Shown: positions 1-12,182 of the stretch, piece after piece
Layout of the letters: the number at the start of each line of letters is the position of its first letter
Position numbering within the stretch: position 1 is the stretch's first letter
Source: Siphonodentalium dalli
Lineage: Eukaryota > Mollusca > Scaphopoda > Gadilida > Siphonodentaliidae
NCBI GenBank assembly: GCA_032622095.1
Contig: CP136061.1
Span: forward strand, 20,648,991 to 20,712,990
Direction: 5' to 3'
Length of the DNA: 64,000 nucleotides
The notes under the pieces: model-generated
Seen by the model: only the letters and a program-made list of their open reading frames with translations
What the model was told of the DNA's origin: nothing
The model's database searches: none
Made by a program: the position numbers and the translations under genes

Positions 1-840
1 ACATACCAAATTTAAGTTCATTCAGTACACATTTACTTAAGTTATCATCCAGAAACCTCAAATTGGCAAAAATTCTAAGTAAAAAAGGGACATAACTCTG
101 GTGAAAATTGGCGGGCGGAACCCGAATTCGAACTTGACCTGCGTTTTGCTGGGAGAAAGACACATTCCAAATTTGGTTTAACTCTACTAAAGTTATCATC
201 CGGACACCAACTTTTGGGGTTTTACATGCATGTCGGGTCGTCGGACAAAAAAGGGCCATAACTCTCGCAATAATTATCGGATTAAACCGAAATTCGAACT
301 TGAGCTGTATTTTTATATAAGTAATCCACAAAAAAAACAATCCAAAATCAAGTTATCATCCGAAAACCAAAAAACAAGAAAAACTGAATTTTCTATGTCG
401 AAAAAGGGGCATAACTCTACCAAAAATGGTCGGGCAGAACCCAAGTTCGAACTTGGCCTGTGTTTTGCTGGGAGAAAGTAATATACCAAATTTGGTTTGA
501 ATCCGATTAACTCTACTAAAGTCATCATCCGGAAACCAACTTTCAGGGGTTTTCTAAGTAAAAAAAAGGGGCATAACTCTGGTGAAAATTGGCGGACGGA
601 ACCAGAATTCGAACATGACCTGTCTTTTCTGCTAGTAAACCCACAAACCAAATTTAATTTAATTTGGTTCACTCTAACTAAAGTTATCATTTTGATCTGA
701 TGAATTCACCTATGAAATTTGCTTTTGATCTAATAACCGAAACTAAAGTTATCATCAGGAAACCATTTCCGGACGCACACACACGGTCGGACGGACACCG
801 GCTATTTTAATAGTCCCCCGAAAAAAACATTTCGGGGGAC
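1..840. repeat. Degenerate tandem repeat around 'GGGCCATAACTCT'
   Basis: The motif 'cataactct' followed by 'gaaaattggcggg' and 'cgaacttgacctg' recurs at intervals of about 160 bp. Each unit continues into 'agttatcatccg'. The block closes with a 'cggacggacacc' stretch and a small CCCCCGAAA/TTTCGGGGG hairpin near 815-839. Related copies occur at 28370-28850 and 29370-29740. It lies in the CCDC83-like gene, downstream of the last exon seen. I see no coding potential: the short ORFs here follow the repeat. Confidence 0.7.
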
Positions 841-1032
841 AAAAATAGTATCACTTTTGGTTAGCAGTTTTGGAAAAGCCAATTTTAGGTACATTCGGAA
901 GAACTAAAGCAGCCTCACAAATTATTTTGCGTTGCCTCCTTGGCAGCCTCACACTGATTTTGATAATGCAAGGCCTGATTACTCGTATGTGAAATTTGAG
1001 ACACAAAGAGTCGCATTAAAATGATAACATAC

Positions 1033-1200
1033 CTGCCATTTCATTGAAGCTGTTCTGCATGTCTCGTAGTTCCTCTTCTAATAATACTATCTGTAACTTG
1101 TGCTCGTTTTGTCCTTTGTCGCTGTAGTTCAGCCAGTATTCTTTTTCTTTCTGCTCATCATCTATCTCTTCTTGTTTCTTTGCTATGTCTGATTTTATCT
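1033..1200 (-). CDS. CCDC83: CCDC83-like coding exon 4
   Basis: Acceptor TTCAACAG. It encodes IKSDIAKKQEEIDDEQ, then KEKEYWLNYSDKGQNEHK, then LQIVLLEEELRDMQ, and ends in phase 1 at GTATGT. The EKEYW block is the best family signature in the window. The next exon is outside the window. Confidence 0.78.
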
Positions 1201-4200
1201 CTGTTGAATTAAAGTTGTTTCAAAATCACAATTTAATTAAACTGCTCTAACAATGCAAAACAAGCTACGGTATGCCAACCATACATATAATGTGCTGATA
1301 TACATGTAGGGTACAATGGAAAATTCATAAGAATTGACATATATGTAGCCGAGAAGTACCGAGTAATAGAAGTTATTTGGTTTGACTACAAACCAGTTTC
1401 AGGATAAAGCACTTCCTGAAAGTACCGACTGTGTGAAAGAAATCATTTGTTTTAAGCTTGAATAAATTCTACCTGGCAACCTCTGCTGCCATTGTGGTCG
1501 AAATTATAACACCATTCGCCTGCCCACAGGGTAAAAAAAATCATGTATTAATCAACTAATCGTAGTCTAATTTCACGGTATTGCTATCCCATGTGTTTCA
1601 GTTTTGAGCGAATTGACAGTTTATAGTTATGCCTCTTGAGTCGTATTGCCACGTCAAAATCAATGACCATGTGACAATCTTATTTTCCCAGAGAAAGTTC
1701 AAAGAGGAATAGAAAATAACATCAGTATCGGCCGTATTTATGGTAGTCATCAATAATTTAAAACGGTTTTACAATCACAATTGCCCAAATATCTTGTATA
1801 TTATTAAATATAAGTGTATGTCGAGTTATTGACACTTTGGTGATGCATGCAATGTCATGCATACTGAACATGGTCAATCATGATCATCGATGAATATTCT
1901 CTGAAGAGGCCTGTTCTAAATGGATTCTCCCAATCAGTCAAAAAAGTACACATTGGAATGGTCTAGTATTCATCTGAAGGGATGTTCAGGAAATATTAGC
2001 AGAAAACCGACAATATAAAGTGCAGAAGGAATCCTATTCATTGGTGGGAAATGTTCAGATAATAAAAAAATTGATAATAAATCTGAACATTCCTAAGGGA
2101 TAACTATGTGCCAATGAGTATTTAGTATAGAAAGGGTTAATTACATAATTATACCTTCCACTTCCTTTTCAAGTTTTCTTTGATGTTCCCATTTCTTTTT
2201 CATAGTAACAATTACGTCATTTCGACTCGTGAAATCAGCTTCCGAGTAGTTCTTCTCTGCATCTCTCGATTGCTTCAGAAGATTTTCTATCAACAAGTTT
2301 TGTTCAGATTTTAGCTTCTCATTCTGAAAAAAGTTGGTAGTGATATACTGTACATAATGACTTTAAAGGTACTCAATCCGATCAGAGGGTCCCCATCTCA
2401 ACAGATTCCAACTACAACAATCCGATCAGAGGGCCCTATATTACTATTTATTTGGCTTTGGGGGTAAAAAATATTTGATTCGAGTCGAGGAACCCATCAA
2501 ACAAAGCTCAGAGTTATTAGATATTGATTTTTGAAATTTGTTATTTTCTCGAGAGTCGAGATGAGTACTAATAATTGCATTCAATTTCGTAATCTGCTCG
2601 AGATGTGTACACCAAAACACTATTCAAACAGACAAAGATGGATAACTCTAAAATCAAGTGGTAATAATAACGCAATTTTGACTGTGTTCTGGGCCAGAAA
2701 GTATTCCCGATAATGAAAAATAATAGATTTCTAAAATTGACATCTAACAAATCTGAGCTTTGATGGGTGACTTCCTCGACTCGAATCAAATATTTTTGAC
2801 CCCCGAAGCCATTGAAATAGTAATTGAGAAGAGTTTTATCGGATTGAGTACCTTTAAGAATTGAATCTGCATATTTTCAGAAAAAAGCATATGGCTTGGT
2901 TTTGGCATTATAGACAAATGAAGCTTTCATTATTTTAACTATGAGTGTTTTTTTTAAGCTAAATTGTTTTAAAGTACAATAGCATGAGATGAAACTTTGA
3001 GCTTGTGAAACAAATCAATACCCTATCTTCGTGTCGTCTGTTTTTCTCTTCCCAGCCTCGGATTTCATACATCACATCTTCGAACTTCTTCTCAACCACA
3101 TTGATTCTAAACAAAACAAAATGGAAGTATATCATTAATATATTTCCCAATATGAATACCCATCTGCAAATCATGGCCCACCCCCTACCCTTCAATGTTT
3201 CCACCACCGCTGCTCAATATCATGTTCTACTCTGCGAGGTAATAGTAATGTCACTTTCAATAAGAGTCGGGCTGTCACACGGTGATTACCCCCATGTGGT
3301 ACACCCAGATAAACAAAGAAGGATAACTCTAAAATAGTTATCTAATTCACTCCTAAATAATTTCCCAAGAATACATCAAGATGAGCATGAGATAGAGGGG
3401 AGAGAGAGGGAGAGACTCAAAGAGGGAGAAAGATGGAAATAGAGCAGGGGAAGAGAGTTAATATAAGTTTGTCACCTTAACTCCGCCCTAAAAGGAGAAT
3501 TTTCCCCAAGAAATATTTTGCTGATAAAGTTAATTTTTCACTGCGATATATGTTAAATTTTGACGCTGAATAAAAATGGGGATAACAATGTTATGTATCT
3601 TGATTTCAGTGGTAGACAATTTACAGTGCTGGCCTTATGAAAAATCTGCAGGGGCTAAAATTCGCCCTCGCCAAAATACTTTGCAGGGGCTAAAATATTT
3701 TGCAGGCCAGGGGCAATTTCTGTTTTATGGGGTATTTATGTTGTAACATAATGAAATACAAGTAAACTGACATATGTCATATTGCATATAACTTATTATG
3801 TGGTAAGTGATAATATTTAAATTTAACTAATTTATAATCATGCATATATTAATTGTGAAATTATCAATGAATGTTGTATAACTTATTAATGTTTAATAAA
3901 GTACTTTTATAAATGTTATACCATGTCTTGCATATATGGTATTGTTGCGTTTGTTCCTTTATGCCTGATCATCAAATGACGGGTTACGTTACTGTATAAA
4001 TGGATAACAATGTGTAGGCCTACCGTATCATAATTTGACGTCAAACACGTCACTCACCCATACATGATCTGTCAATAATCTGGATGCATGCATAGGCCTA
4101 CGTGCAGGCGTACTAAGATAAGAATAAGCATAGCTGCATACAGTAGATTTTCCAAAAGTCGCATAGTTGTATGTATAGGCCTACACAGACTTTGAGAACA

Positions 4201-5841
4201 AATGTATTCAAATTAATAATAGGTAGTCCGTATATAGGGCCTAATTTCATATATTATCTGAATCAATCGGAGCAATGACACAAATTACTAGTAATGGTAC
4301 CATTTTGTTATCGAAATTGATTTTGAACTCAACTGTAGCCTGTAGTCTGAATGTTTAAAACAATGTATACACAGCATGCTTTGATGTGTGTAGCAAGCGA
4401 TCCAATGAGTGTGTTACCTTGGTCACCGACACGGTCCGATTCACACTGGGGCATGCAGGTAGTTAGTAAGGCCTTATAAATTGCAGGTGTGTTTCACACT
4501 CTGCGGTGTTTAGATAGGAACCTGGCTAGTGTCTTTATGTGATGAACAATGCATGATTATGGCATGTGAGAGGAGTTTTCGCCAGTGGTCACTGGTCACA
4601 GCTAGTGTTGTTTTATTAGGATCATACTGTGAACACAATACAAATTTCACAGTTAGGTCACGTAATCGTCAGTCTGTCACTAGTGACGGGTGTGTAGCAT
4701 GGTTTGGCCTAATTAGATATACCGGTGGTAGCTGACTGTTAACATAGCATGTGTCTCCTGCTTCAAAGATGCGATGTCGCCTTGCCTTATATGTTTTCAA
4801 ACGGATAACTCATCAAAATTACGACTGCAAAAGTATGTTGGGTAGTGAATGTTGCGCGAGCGATATATCGCCCACGCCAAATTGAAATTGCGCGGGCGAC
4901 GCGCGAGCGATAAAATCGCTTGCGCCATATTGCCAGGCCTGAATTTAGTACTAGTATATGCAGTAGTAATACCAGCGATCTAGCAATAAAAATATCATCA
5001 AACACAACACAGTTTAATATACTCTAAATCTGAAAAACATCAATAGCTACCGGTAACTGGCTTTATGGAAAGTTCTCCTGATGGTGAAAATCTGTACCAA
5101 ATTTTATTAAGATCCAGTAACCTAGAGATATCTGCAGAGACAGACAACAAAAATTGTTTTCAGCTAAAAATAGAAGGACTATAATACCCAGTATGAGACT
5201 AGCGACCCTCACCCCCCACCCCCCCCCCCCCCCCCCCCCCCTCCACCCCTGGAATCCAGGTTAAAATAGTCTCCGGCATCCAGAATACTCCATACATAGA
5301 GGTGGCATATGAAATACTGTTAGTGTCAAGGGCTCAAGGTTATGAAAATATTAAAATGAGGATTCAATTATAGACAGTAATATGAACACGAAGCATAGAT
5401 GAAAAGGCCATATTTGGCCAGACTTCAACAATCAAACACATCTCGCCTAGAAAAATTTTGTAGGTTTTGTAAATAAAAAGCCTCCGTCCATCATCCGTCC
5501 ATCATCCATATGCATGTAATTCATTGGATGAAAGCATAGGTAGCTACATGTATTTATAACACCTATACCGTAGCTACAGTTCGCTTCAGCTGGTATCTGA
5601 AATATTATCTTGACAGGCCTGGTGTCCGGATTACACTGTAAAAGTAACAGACCCCAAATCTGGCATTCGAAAAAAGAGGGTCGATTATCTCCGGTATCAT
5701 CTAATGATGAAAAATGCTCTGCCTTAGTAGACCAACTCACTTGTATGCTAGAATGCATTCCTTATCTGTCATCTGAGGCTCTTTATTTCCCTTTTTGCCC
5801 TTTTTGCCTTTCTTTCCGCCTTTCTTCCCTTTTTTCCCCAT
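1033..5841 (-). CDS. CCDC83: CCDC83-like coiled-coil protein, 5' part (4 coding exons; 3' end off the left edge)
   Basis: Four minus-strand exons join in phase: 5741-5841, 3022-3106, 2155-2323, 1033-1200. The ATG at 5841-5839 opens a lysine/glycine-rich N-terminus (MGKKGKKGGKKGKKGKKG). The remaining residues are highly charged and helical, as expected of a coiled coil. From memory of the vertebrate family, the KEKEYWLNYSDKGQNEHK segment of exon 4 matches the conserved EKEYW...H region of CCDC83, and exon 3 carries the matching M-K-x-K-W segment. About 174 residues are in the window; vertebrate CCDC83 is a little over 400, so the C-terminal half is missing. Function is poorly known. The gene diverges from POP4 across about 8 kb of repeat-rich DNA. 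A related coiled-coil family is possible. Confidence 0.72.
1908..2140. mobile_element. TTAA MITE, family c (one end decayed)
   Basis: Shares 'taaatggattctccca' and 'gtattcat..aggatgttc' with 17600-17815, 18300-18515 and 38121-38415, and ends 'tagtatagaaagggTTAA'. The CCCTTTCTATAC terminus next to TTAA resembles piggyBac-type ends. It lies in the CCDC83-like intron, just inside the donor of exon 3. Confidence 0.55.
2155..2323 (-). CDS. CCDC83: CCDC83-like coding exon 3
   Basis: Acceptor with a long T tract (TTTTTTTCAG). It encodes 56 residues starting NEKLKSEQNLLIENLLKQ and containing VTMKKKWEHQRKLEKEVE, and ends in phase 1 at GTATAA. The donor lies about 15 nt from the end of a TTAA MITE (TTAA at 2137-2140). 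Confidence 0.75.
3022..3106 (-). CDS. CCDC83: CCDC83-like coding exon 2
   Basis: Acceptor TTTAG, then one base completing a lysine codon, then INVVEKKFEDVMYEIRGW and EEKNRRHEDR. It ends in phase 0 at GTATTG. The heptad-like charged pattern continues the coiled coil. Confidence 0.72.
3624..4941. mobile_element. Candidate non-autonomous DNA transposon (about 1.3 kb)
   Basis: The left end CAGTGCTGGCCTTATG and the inverted right end CAGGCCTGGCAATATG match at 12 of 16 bases. Both sides are flanked by 'aattta' (3618-3623 and 4942-4947). Subterminal GCG/CGCC-rich blocks recall the hAT-type elements at 27499 and 39109, but the duplication is only 6 bp, so the superfamily is unclear. No transposase ORF is visible. 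It lies in the first intron of the CCDC83-like gene. Confidence 0.45.
5212..5242. repeat. Poly-C tract
   Basis: A nearly pure cytosine run of about 30 bases in the first intron of the CCDC83-like gene. Its length is likely to vary and to be error-prone in sequencing. Confidence 0.85.
5741..5841 (-). CDS. CCDC83: CCDC83-like coding exon 1 (start codon)
   Basis: Begins with ATG (5841-5839), encodes a K/G-rich leader and then MTDKECILAY, and ends in phase 2 at a GTGAGT donor (5740-5735). The leader is low-complexity and basic. The ORF on the opposite strand over this exon is a shadow. Confidence 0.75.
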
Positions 5842-7043
5842 AATTGCTTATGGCTTATTCGTTTTGTTCCTAAATGAAATAAGAGACATGTTCATCGGGT
5901 ATACGACTACAATCAAACATTCTCTATATTGCGCTTTTTGAAAGCATAATTAATTGAGCTTCATAATTGCGCTTAAGCTTAAAGGTCCACTTAATTTTTG
6001 AATTATCCATATTATATACCAACACCGCATGAATGATTATAACAGCCCTCGGGCTTATTACTATTAGCAGCCCTCAATTGAGTCTTGGGCCACTAGTATA
6101 ATACTAGTAAATACTAAATAGGCCCTCAATCGGGCAGTTAATCATTTCTCATTCCAGTCGCCATGTTGGGTCGTTTTATTATTATTACTACTTTAGAGGA
6201 CGTTCTCTAGTAGATTAACAGTATTTTACCCGAACAGTAAAAAGCCATAATGCCCAGCATCAAACCGGAAGTAACGATATTAATGGCCCGCTTCCGGGTT
6301 GACGCCCAGCATCAAAACTTTTTTTATTATTATTAATAGCCCGCTTCCGAGTTGCGATTTGCTAGGAATCTAATCGAACGCAACCTAATTTCTTAATTCG
6401 GAATTTCTGTTAAAACAAGATTATAGTACTTATATTATTACGAATAAAACTGATATTTTACTGTAGTAGATGTAATAACAGACCAACAACACATTCAAGG
6501 TGAGTAAGTGTTATCTAACAAATGGAATAAATTAGATTTTCCTTAGATATGGCCTGGCCTACATGTATTTTCGTGGTAAATAATATTAATTAGTCACGTG
6601 ACAATTTGTTTGACAACAAACAGACGACACATGGTTTGAATTGTTAAAAGAGTTATTATTTCAGTTGACATATTGCTGCTTACTCACTCATCTATGTTCT
6701 AGTTGGGTTTCATTTCAGAGAGTGGTAATAATAGTAATAACATGATTTTTTCGGGCGTTAGGATTATTAACGGCCCTCCAGAAATGATCAACAGCCCTCA
6801 GGCCATTAAATTGCATTAATGGCCCTCGACTTCGTCTCGGGCCTTTAATGAACCCCTTGGGCTGTTAATAATTTATGTTGGGCCGTAATACATAAACCAT
6901 AACGCCCTCCAAAATCAAGTTATTGGAATATTAAACCAATACGCCCTCCAAAATCATGTTAAACTATTGGTATGACGGTCTGTCATATAATAAAAATATA
7001 TATAATAAATATTGGCGGATCACCTGTGCTTCAGACTCAGGAC
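5842..7043. other. Intergenic region with inverted 'GCCCTC' blocks
   Basis: Upstream of the CCDC83-like start. Blocks such as 'aacagccctcgggctta' (about 6040), 'aacggccctccag' (about 6770) and 'aatggccctcgac' (about 6820) recur in both orientations, like ends of an uncharacterised repeat. The promoter and 5' UTR of the CCDC83-like gene should lie here, but I cannot place a start site. Confidence 0.4.
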
Positions 7044-7395
7044 TATGGGAGGCCAAATTCACATTAATTAATAATTGTGTTTCAGCGCAATTGAATTGCG
7101 CTTCAGCGCAATCAATTGTGCTTCTGCGCAATCAATTGCGCTTCAGTACAATTCAATTGCGCTTCAGTACAATTCAATTGCGCTAAATTTTATATATTTG
7201 GCTAAATCCCCCAGTTAATTAATGAATAAATCCAATAGAAAATTAATTGATTAATCTGTTCAGGGGTGTAAGCTTGTTTTTACAACAATAATTGCGCTGA
7301 AGCGCAATTGATATGAATCAAGCTGGATTGCGCTTCAGAGCAATTGGATTGTGCTTCAGCGCAATTATTAATAAATGTGAATTTGGCCTCCCATA
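7044..7395. mobile_element. Short inverted-repeat MITE with 6-bp flanking repeat
   Basis: The ends are TATGGGAGGCCAAATTCACA and its inverse. Both are flanked by 'caggac' (7038-7043 and 7396-7401). Inside, repeats of 'attgcgcttcagcgcaat' are themselves palindromic and run in both orientations. No coding capacity. Confidence 0.6.
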
Positions 7396-7689
7396 CAGGA
7401 CAAAACTACAGAAGTCACAACTGTACTGTTAGTGTCACTCACTCACTGTCGCTAATGCATGGGGTTGTTGTCGTAACATTTTATACATAAATGCACACCA
7501 GTCTCACTCTCAGTCGGCGTGAGATTGAAATATGTTACCGTAAATAATTGCCGTCTGCTTCAATTCATAACTATTTTTCTTCCAACGTTCTGATAAAGGC
7601 ATTCTTTTATCACAATGACGAAACTGCAATAAAATTAGTCATCAGTCACATATTTTTCTTAGTATTAAAGTATACAGGGACGGAAAGAA

Positions 7690-8620
7690 CTGCATGGTTG
7701 TTTGGTCGATGTCAATGACCTCCCAGATAGCGTCTCATCACAGGTAAGACTATTCGCCGATGACTGTCTGCTCTACAGATCGATCAACAACCAAAACGAC
7801 CACATCACCTTGCAACGTGACCTAGAACACCTTGAAAACTGGGTACACTGATGGGGCATGCGATTCAATGCCAAGAAATGTTATATTTTGTCCATCACGC
7901 CAACATCATTATTTAGATACAAATTGGACAATCACCTACTCCAACACTGGTAACAGAAAGCCCATATCTTGGCGTCACATTATCCAACGACATGCATTGG
8001 TCACCTCACATCGGGAAAACAGTAAGCAAGGCAAATAGCACTCTAGGATTTATTCGCCGAAACCTGAGAAGAGCACCAGGAAAGAGCAAACAAATCGCGT
8101 ATGAGACACTAGTGCGCACCAAACTAGAGTATGCAGCAGTCGTATGGGACCCTCATCTGCAGAGAGACATTGAAAATTTGGAGAGGATACAGAGGAGGGC
8201 AGTAAGGTTTATCACCGGTGATTATACATCTAGAGAAGAAGGAGCTGTAACAAACATGCGGAAACATCTCATGCTGCAGACCCTGGAAGGCAGGAGGACA
8301 GACCAAAGAGTGCAATTGTTTGGCAAGATAGTGGATGGACTGGTCCCAGCTATCAACACCAAAGGACTCTTGAGACCTAAACATCAAAGTGGGAGAAAAA
8401 TCAAGGCCAAAAAATTCGACGGCTTCACTGCAAATAACTTTGTGCAAAGCCTAGAGTGTATAAACTCTAAACCATACGAAATTATTAAGGCCGATCGTGC
8501 AGAATTCCGAAATTCCTACTTTCCACGGACTATTCTTGACTGGAACCATCTTGAAGAGGATTCTATGTGCTCTCTACTTCCATCAGAGGACGAAACAACA
8601 TCTAACACCACGTCATTGTC
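7690..8620 (+). pseudogene. Non-LTR retrotransposon reverse transcriptase fragment (degenerate)
   Basis: Translation gives VNDLPDSVSSQ then LFADDCLLYR, which contains the RT palm catalytic FADD (7753-7764). It continues with LQRDLEHLENW and the thumb/C-terminal segment including TKLEYAAVVWDP, ENLERIQRRAVRFITGDY and FRNSYFPRTI. This order is typical of the C-terminal part of CR1/Jockey-like RT. It is broken by an in-frame TGA at 7849-7851 and a frameshift near 7900, so only the 3' part (7992-8636) stays open. The 5' end and endonuclease are absent. It is a dead copy. Confidence 0.8.
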
Positions 8621-8719
8621 TCATCCTGTGTGCTAATACATCCGACAGGATCCGGGCCTGCACTGAAACCACATACAGATACAGAAGAAAATGGTGCAGT
8701 CACATGAGATTCCGAGAGA

Positions 8720-9426
8720 GTAGATAGAAGAAGTAGTAAGGATAAGAAGACATATGCAGAATCTGAGCAAAGATGGGAATAGTGTAGACTACACATGGGT
8801 GCCTGGTCATATGGATATAGAGGGCAATTAATGAAATGGCCGACACACTTGCCAAAGATGCCTGTGTTACAAAACAATTTACGGCGGTTACAGAGTCAAA
8901 CGAATGTAGTGCAGAACGTGTACCGAAGAGGGAGGCAAATAAAATAATAAAAACTAAGGCAATTGAGAGATGGGACTACAGATACGAATTTGGAGAAGAA
9001 AGGCATATAAATCAGCATATAAATGAAGTTGGAAAAGTGAAGTTTTTCAAAGGGAAGTCGAGAAGAGTTGGAATGATCATCAACCAGCTGATAGCAGGAC
9101 AACATCGATTACTTAGTAGCAGAGTAAAATGGGATAACAACTGCACTACAGATCTGTGTGATGAATGTGAAGAGAGAGAAGACATCAACCATTACATTAA
9201 CAGGTGCAAGAAGTTTGAGAGTGAGAGAGGAGTATTGGAAGAGAGTTACAGAACGATTTTATATGCGGGTGGCGATGAAGAGGTGAGGATGAGGCTACAA
9301 GTGCTTACGGGGAATGACACTGAGATGGAGACAGTACAGAGAAAACAGATGTTAGAGGCTTTCCAATCATACATTATATCTTCCAAACGTTTTGATGGAA
9401 CTGAAAGTACAGTTGTGGCAAACTAA
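8720..9426 (+). pseudogene. RNase H / C-terminal region of a non-LTR retrotransposon (degenerate)
   Basis: The translation YTWVPGHMDIEGN (from about 8790) followed by MADTLAKDA (8836) is the conserved end of a retrotransposon RNase H domain. A 4-bp insertion ('taat' at about 8827-8832) creates a stop between the two halves. The remaining ORF carries a Cys/His cluster CDECEEREDINHYINRC, typical of the element's C-terminus. It sits just downstream of the RT fragment in the same orientation. It may be the same element or a neighbour, because the linker at 8620-8720 is not recognisable. Confidence 0.7.
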
Positions 9427-9429
9427 ATA

Positions 9430-10929
9430 ATTAACAATGTTACGCCTAACGCATGCGCACAAGAGTATGTTTAAATGTACAAGTGTATCACAGCACATAG
9501 AGTTAAGCACACACGAGAAAGTACACGAGAAGAGAGTACACCGAGACCATTTGGCAATCTCACACGACTTCCCCGTCAAGAACATTTTGGGCTGAAGTTT
9601 GTTAGATAGTGCCGCACGCCTCCCCCAAGCCCACCCACCCTACAAGTGATTTTTCCTATAGTGTTTTTGAAACGTGTCTCTTTGTGGTGTCATTCTTTTG
9701 GTATGCCCGTTATTTAGTAAAGGTGATTTTTTAATAAATAACGGGTATGTTAGAGTTACATTTCTTTGAAAAACTCAAAACATTGGGCGACAAATTTTCT
9801 CGACGGGGAAGTCGTATGATATTGCCGACCATTTATACTGGAATGACTTTACAGTCCAAGCAGTTAGAAGAACAACAACAACAAAGAAAATTAACTTACA
9901 AAAAATATCAAAACGTGTGCATTTATGTAGAAAACACTACATCAATGACCCCTGTCACATGACACTACCCGAGACTGGTGTGCATTTATGTATAAAACGA
10001 CCACGACCCCATTACATTAGCCTCACTGGAGTGTCACTGTCAGAAAATTAAACTGGAGTCTTGATTTTTTTTTTAAATTTCAACAAGGAATTTACTGTCA
10101 TTAGTGTCAAGGACTGTACAAAATCATCATAAATGCTATTTTAAGCGCTCCTAAATATTTGACTAAATTGGCTAAATTTGATATGAACTAGATTTGACAC
10201 CTTGGTCAATTCAGCCTGAGAATTGTTTTGTGAAAAAAATCACAATCAGAAGGCGAGCGAAAAATCCACCATCTTTGTTTGAGTTAGCAACAACTTGAAG
10301 AGCTGTCCTGTGTAGTTTCGAATAACTTATATCGTATATAAATATTAATTTTTATTAGAAAACGAATTTAAACTCATGACTTGTCATCCATGCATATACT
10401 ATAATTATTTTTCTATTATTTCCATGAAAATATATTTTACCTACTTAGGTTCGAAAACAACGATTCGAAATCGACTGAAATATTGGAAATGTTTGCACAG
10501 ATCATTTTCCCACAAACATCGCTAATTTTGGCAATATAAGCGGTTTGTAAACATGGTTCAGCTATTCTCACTATTTTCAATTCATTTCTATCTAAATTCT
10601 ATTGAAGAAGACCTTTTTATTTCAGATTAACTTGCCAAAATTATAATCCATGTAATTCATATAACGAAAATTTGAAAGTAGTAGTGGGCGTGACCCTTTA
10701 GTAATAATTACTTACATCTGTACCCAATTGAGCCCAAGAGCAATTAAATACCAAGAAAAATCATTCACCTCTTCGAAGATCAAATGATGTCAGTGTTTGC
10801 CACACCTCCCATTGGTGATTGGAATTAATAAGCTGCTGTCCAATAGTTCCTTTGCTCTGCTGATGTGTGACAGAATATAATACAAGAAGAAACTAAAATG
10901 TGCCAGTCATCTCATGTGGTGCATCATTA
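9430..10929. other. Intergenic, no gene recognised
   Basis: AT-rich sequence without convincing ORFs. At 9965-10040 it holds an inverted counterpart of 7435-7510, sharing 'ttatacataaatgcacacc' and 'agtctc'. Nothing else is recognised. Confidence 0.5.
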
Positions 10930-12174
10930 TATGGATCAGCGAATAATCAGCGGACCGATTCGGTGTCGATCTCGAGTCGGTTGCCCGATATCGACACCGA
11001 ATCGGTCCGCTGATTCGGATATTTTCGAATCGGTGTTACATTGGTGTTGTCTCGTTTTTTGCGTCTAAATAAGTACATGCCAAATGACATGAACTCACAA
11101 AAAATTAAGCAAAAGGTTGCCAAGTTGGCCAACGTAGGTATGTATGCTGTTCATAATTGACTTGAATTATGCAAATTAGGCCTATGTGCTTCGATCGCAA
11201 CCTGCGACAGTGATCAATCGCCACATATATTTGTAATCTGTATCGACGGTACCGGTATGTAAATTTTTCTACACGGTGCGTGATCGCTAGATGTGGAACT
11301 CAATTGATTATATTATGTTTAGAACTTCAGATATCCAATTCAGATTATATGAATAAAATGCAATGTCAGCCGCCTTTACGATCAACAAAACATAGATTGG
11401 AATGAACAGAAATGGTGAGAAACCTTAGAACAATCGGTCTCTTATGTTCTTAAATGGACGCCATCATGTGCGACCGACCATTTATCTGCTACACTGCCGG
11501 CAGAATTCCTATAAATTTCGTACTTTCAGTTTTTGTTTCCAGGGAAATCTAGCACGTTGCACCAAGTTTCGAATCTTGTTGATAACATCTAACACTTGTA
11601 ATTTGTGTCTGTTTTCTGGGACCCCCTCCGTGAAAACAACTACTGTGAATTACAGTGAATATGTGATATAGGTGTTTGATCTATTGTGGGGTGAACAGTT
11701 TAACAGATAACTACCATTGGTATCGGACTACAGCAATTATATAATTGAATGGTGTACCATGTCCACTTGTGTAAAATCTTTATTATCTTTATTAAATCAT
11801 GTAGACAAGTGACTTACATTCTATGTGGTTTGTGATACGTTGATTGAACTGTCTTAAGTTTCTTACTGTTACTTCTTGTGTCATGTTCGCAATGACACAG
11901 CTATACAGAAATTGAATGCAACATATCCCATACCTTCCATGAGACTGACTTGCCTATATCGTGATTTTCCTAAACAAAAAACATAAGTTCCAACGGATGT
12001 TTAAGGAGTTTAACATTGTTATATAGCATCTTGTTAATTTTTGTCATGAGACACCGAAATAGTCCCTGGTGAACCATGTCAATCACTAGCTGATTCGATT
12101 CGATGTCGATATCAGGAAGGAGATTCGATATCGAGATTCGATTCGATGCAAAATCCCTGATTCGCAGATCCCTA
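10930..12174. mobile_element. Non-autonomous hAT-like element with perfect 8-bp TSD
   Basis: Flanked by 'catcatta' at 10922-10929 and 12175-12182. The ends TATGGATCAGCGAAT and, inverted, TAGGGATCTGCGAAT form imperfect TIRs. Subterminal 'gattcgattcgat' and 'cgatatcgac' motifs are common in hAT ends. The left end holds a near-perfect inverted repeat of about 85 bp (10936-11022, 'cagcggaccgattcggtg'). No transposase is seen; the 75-codon ORF at 11444 is not recognised. Confidence 0.75.
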
Positions 12175-12182
12175 CATCATTA

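Noticed and set aside
5610..5843. 77-codon plus-strand ORF
   Set aside because: Antisense to exon 1 of the CCDC83-like gene; composition mirrors the K/G-rich exon.
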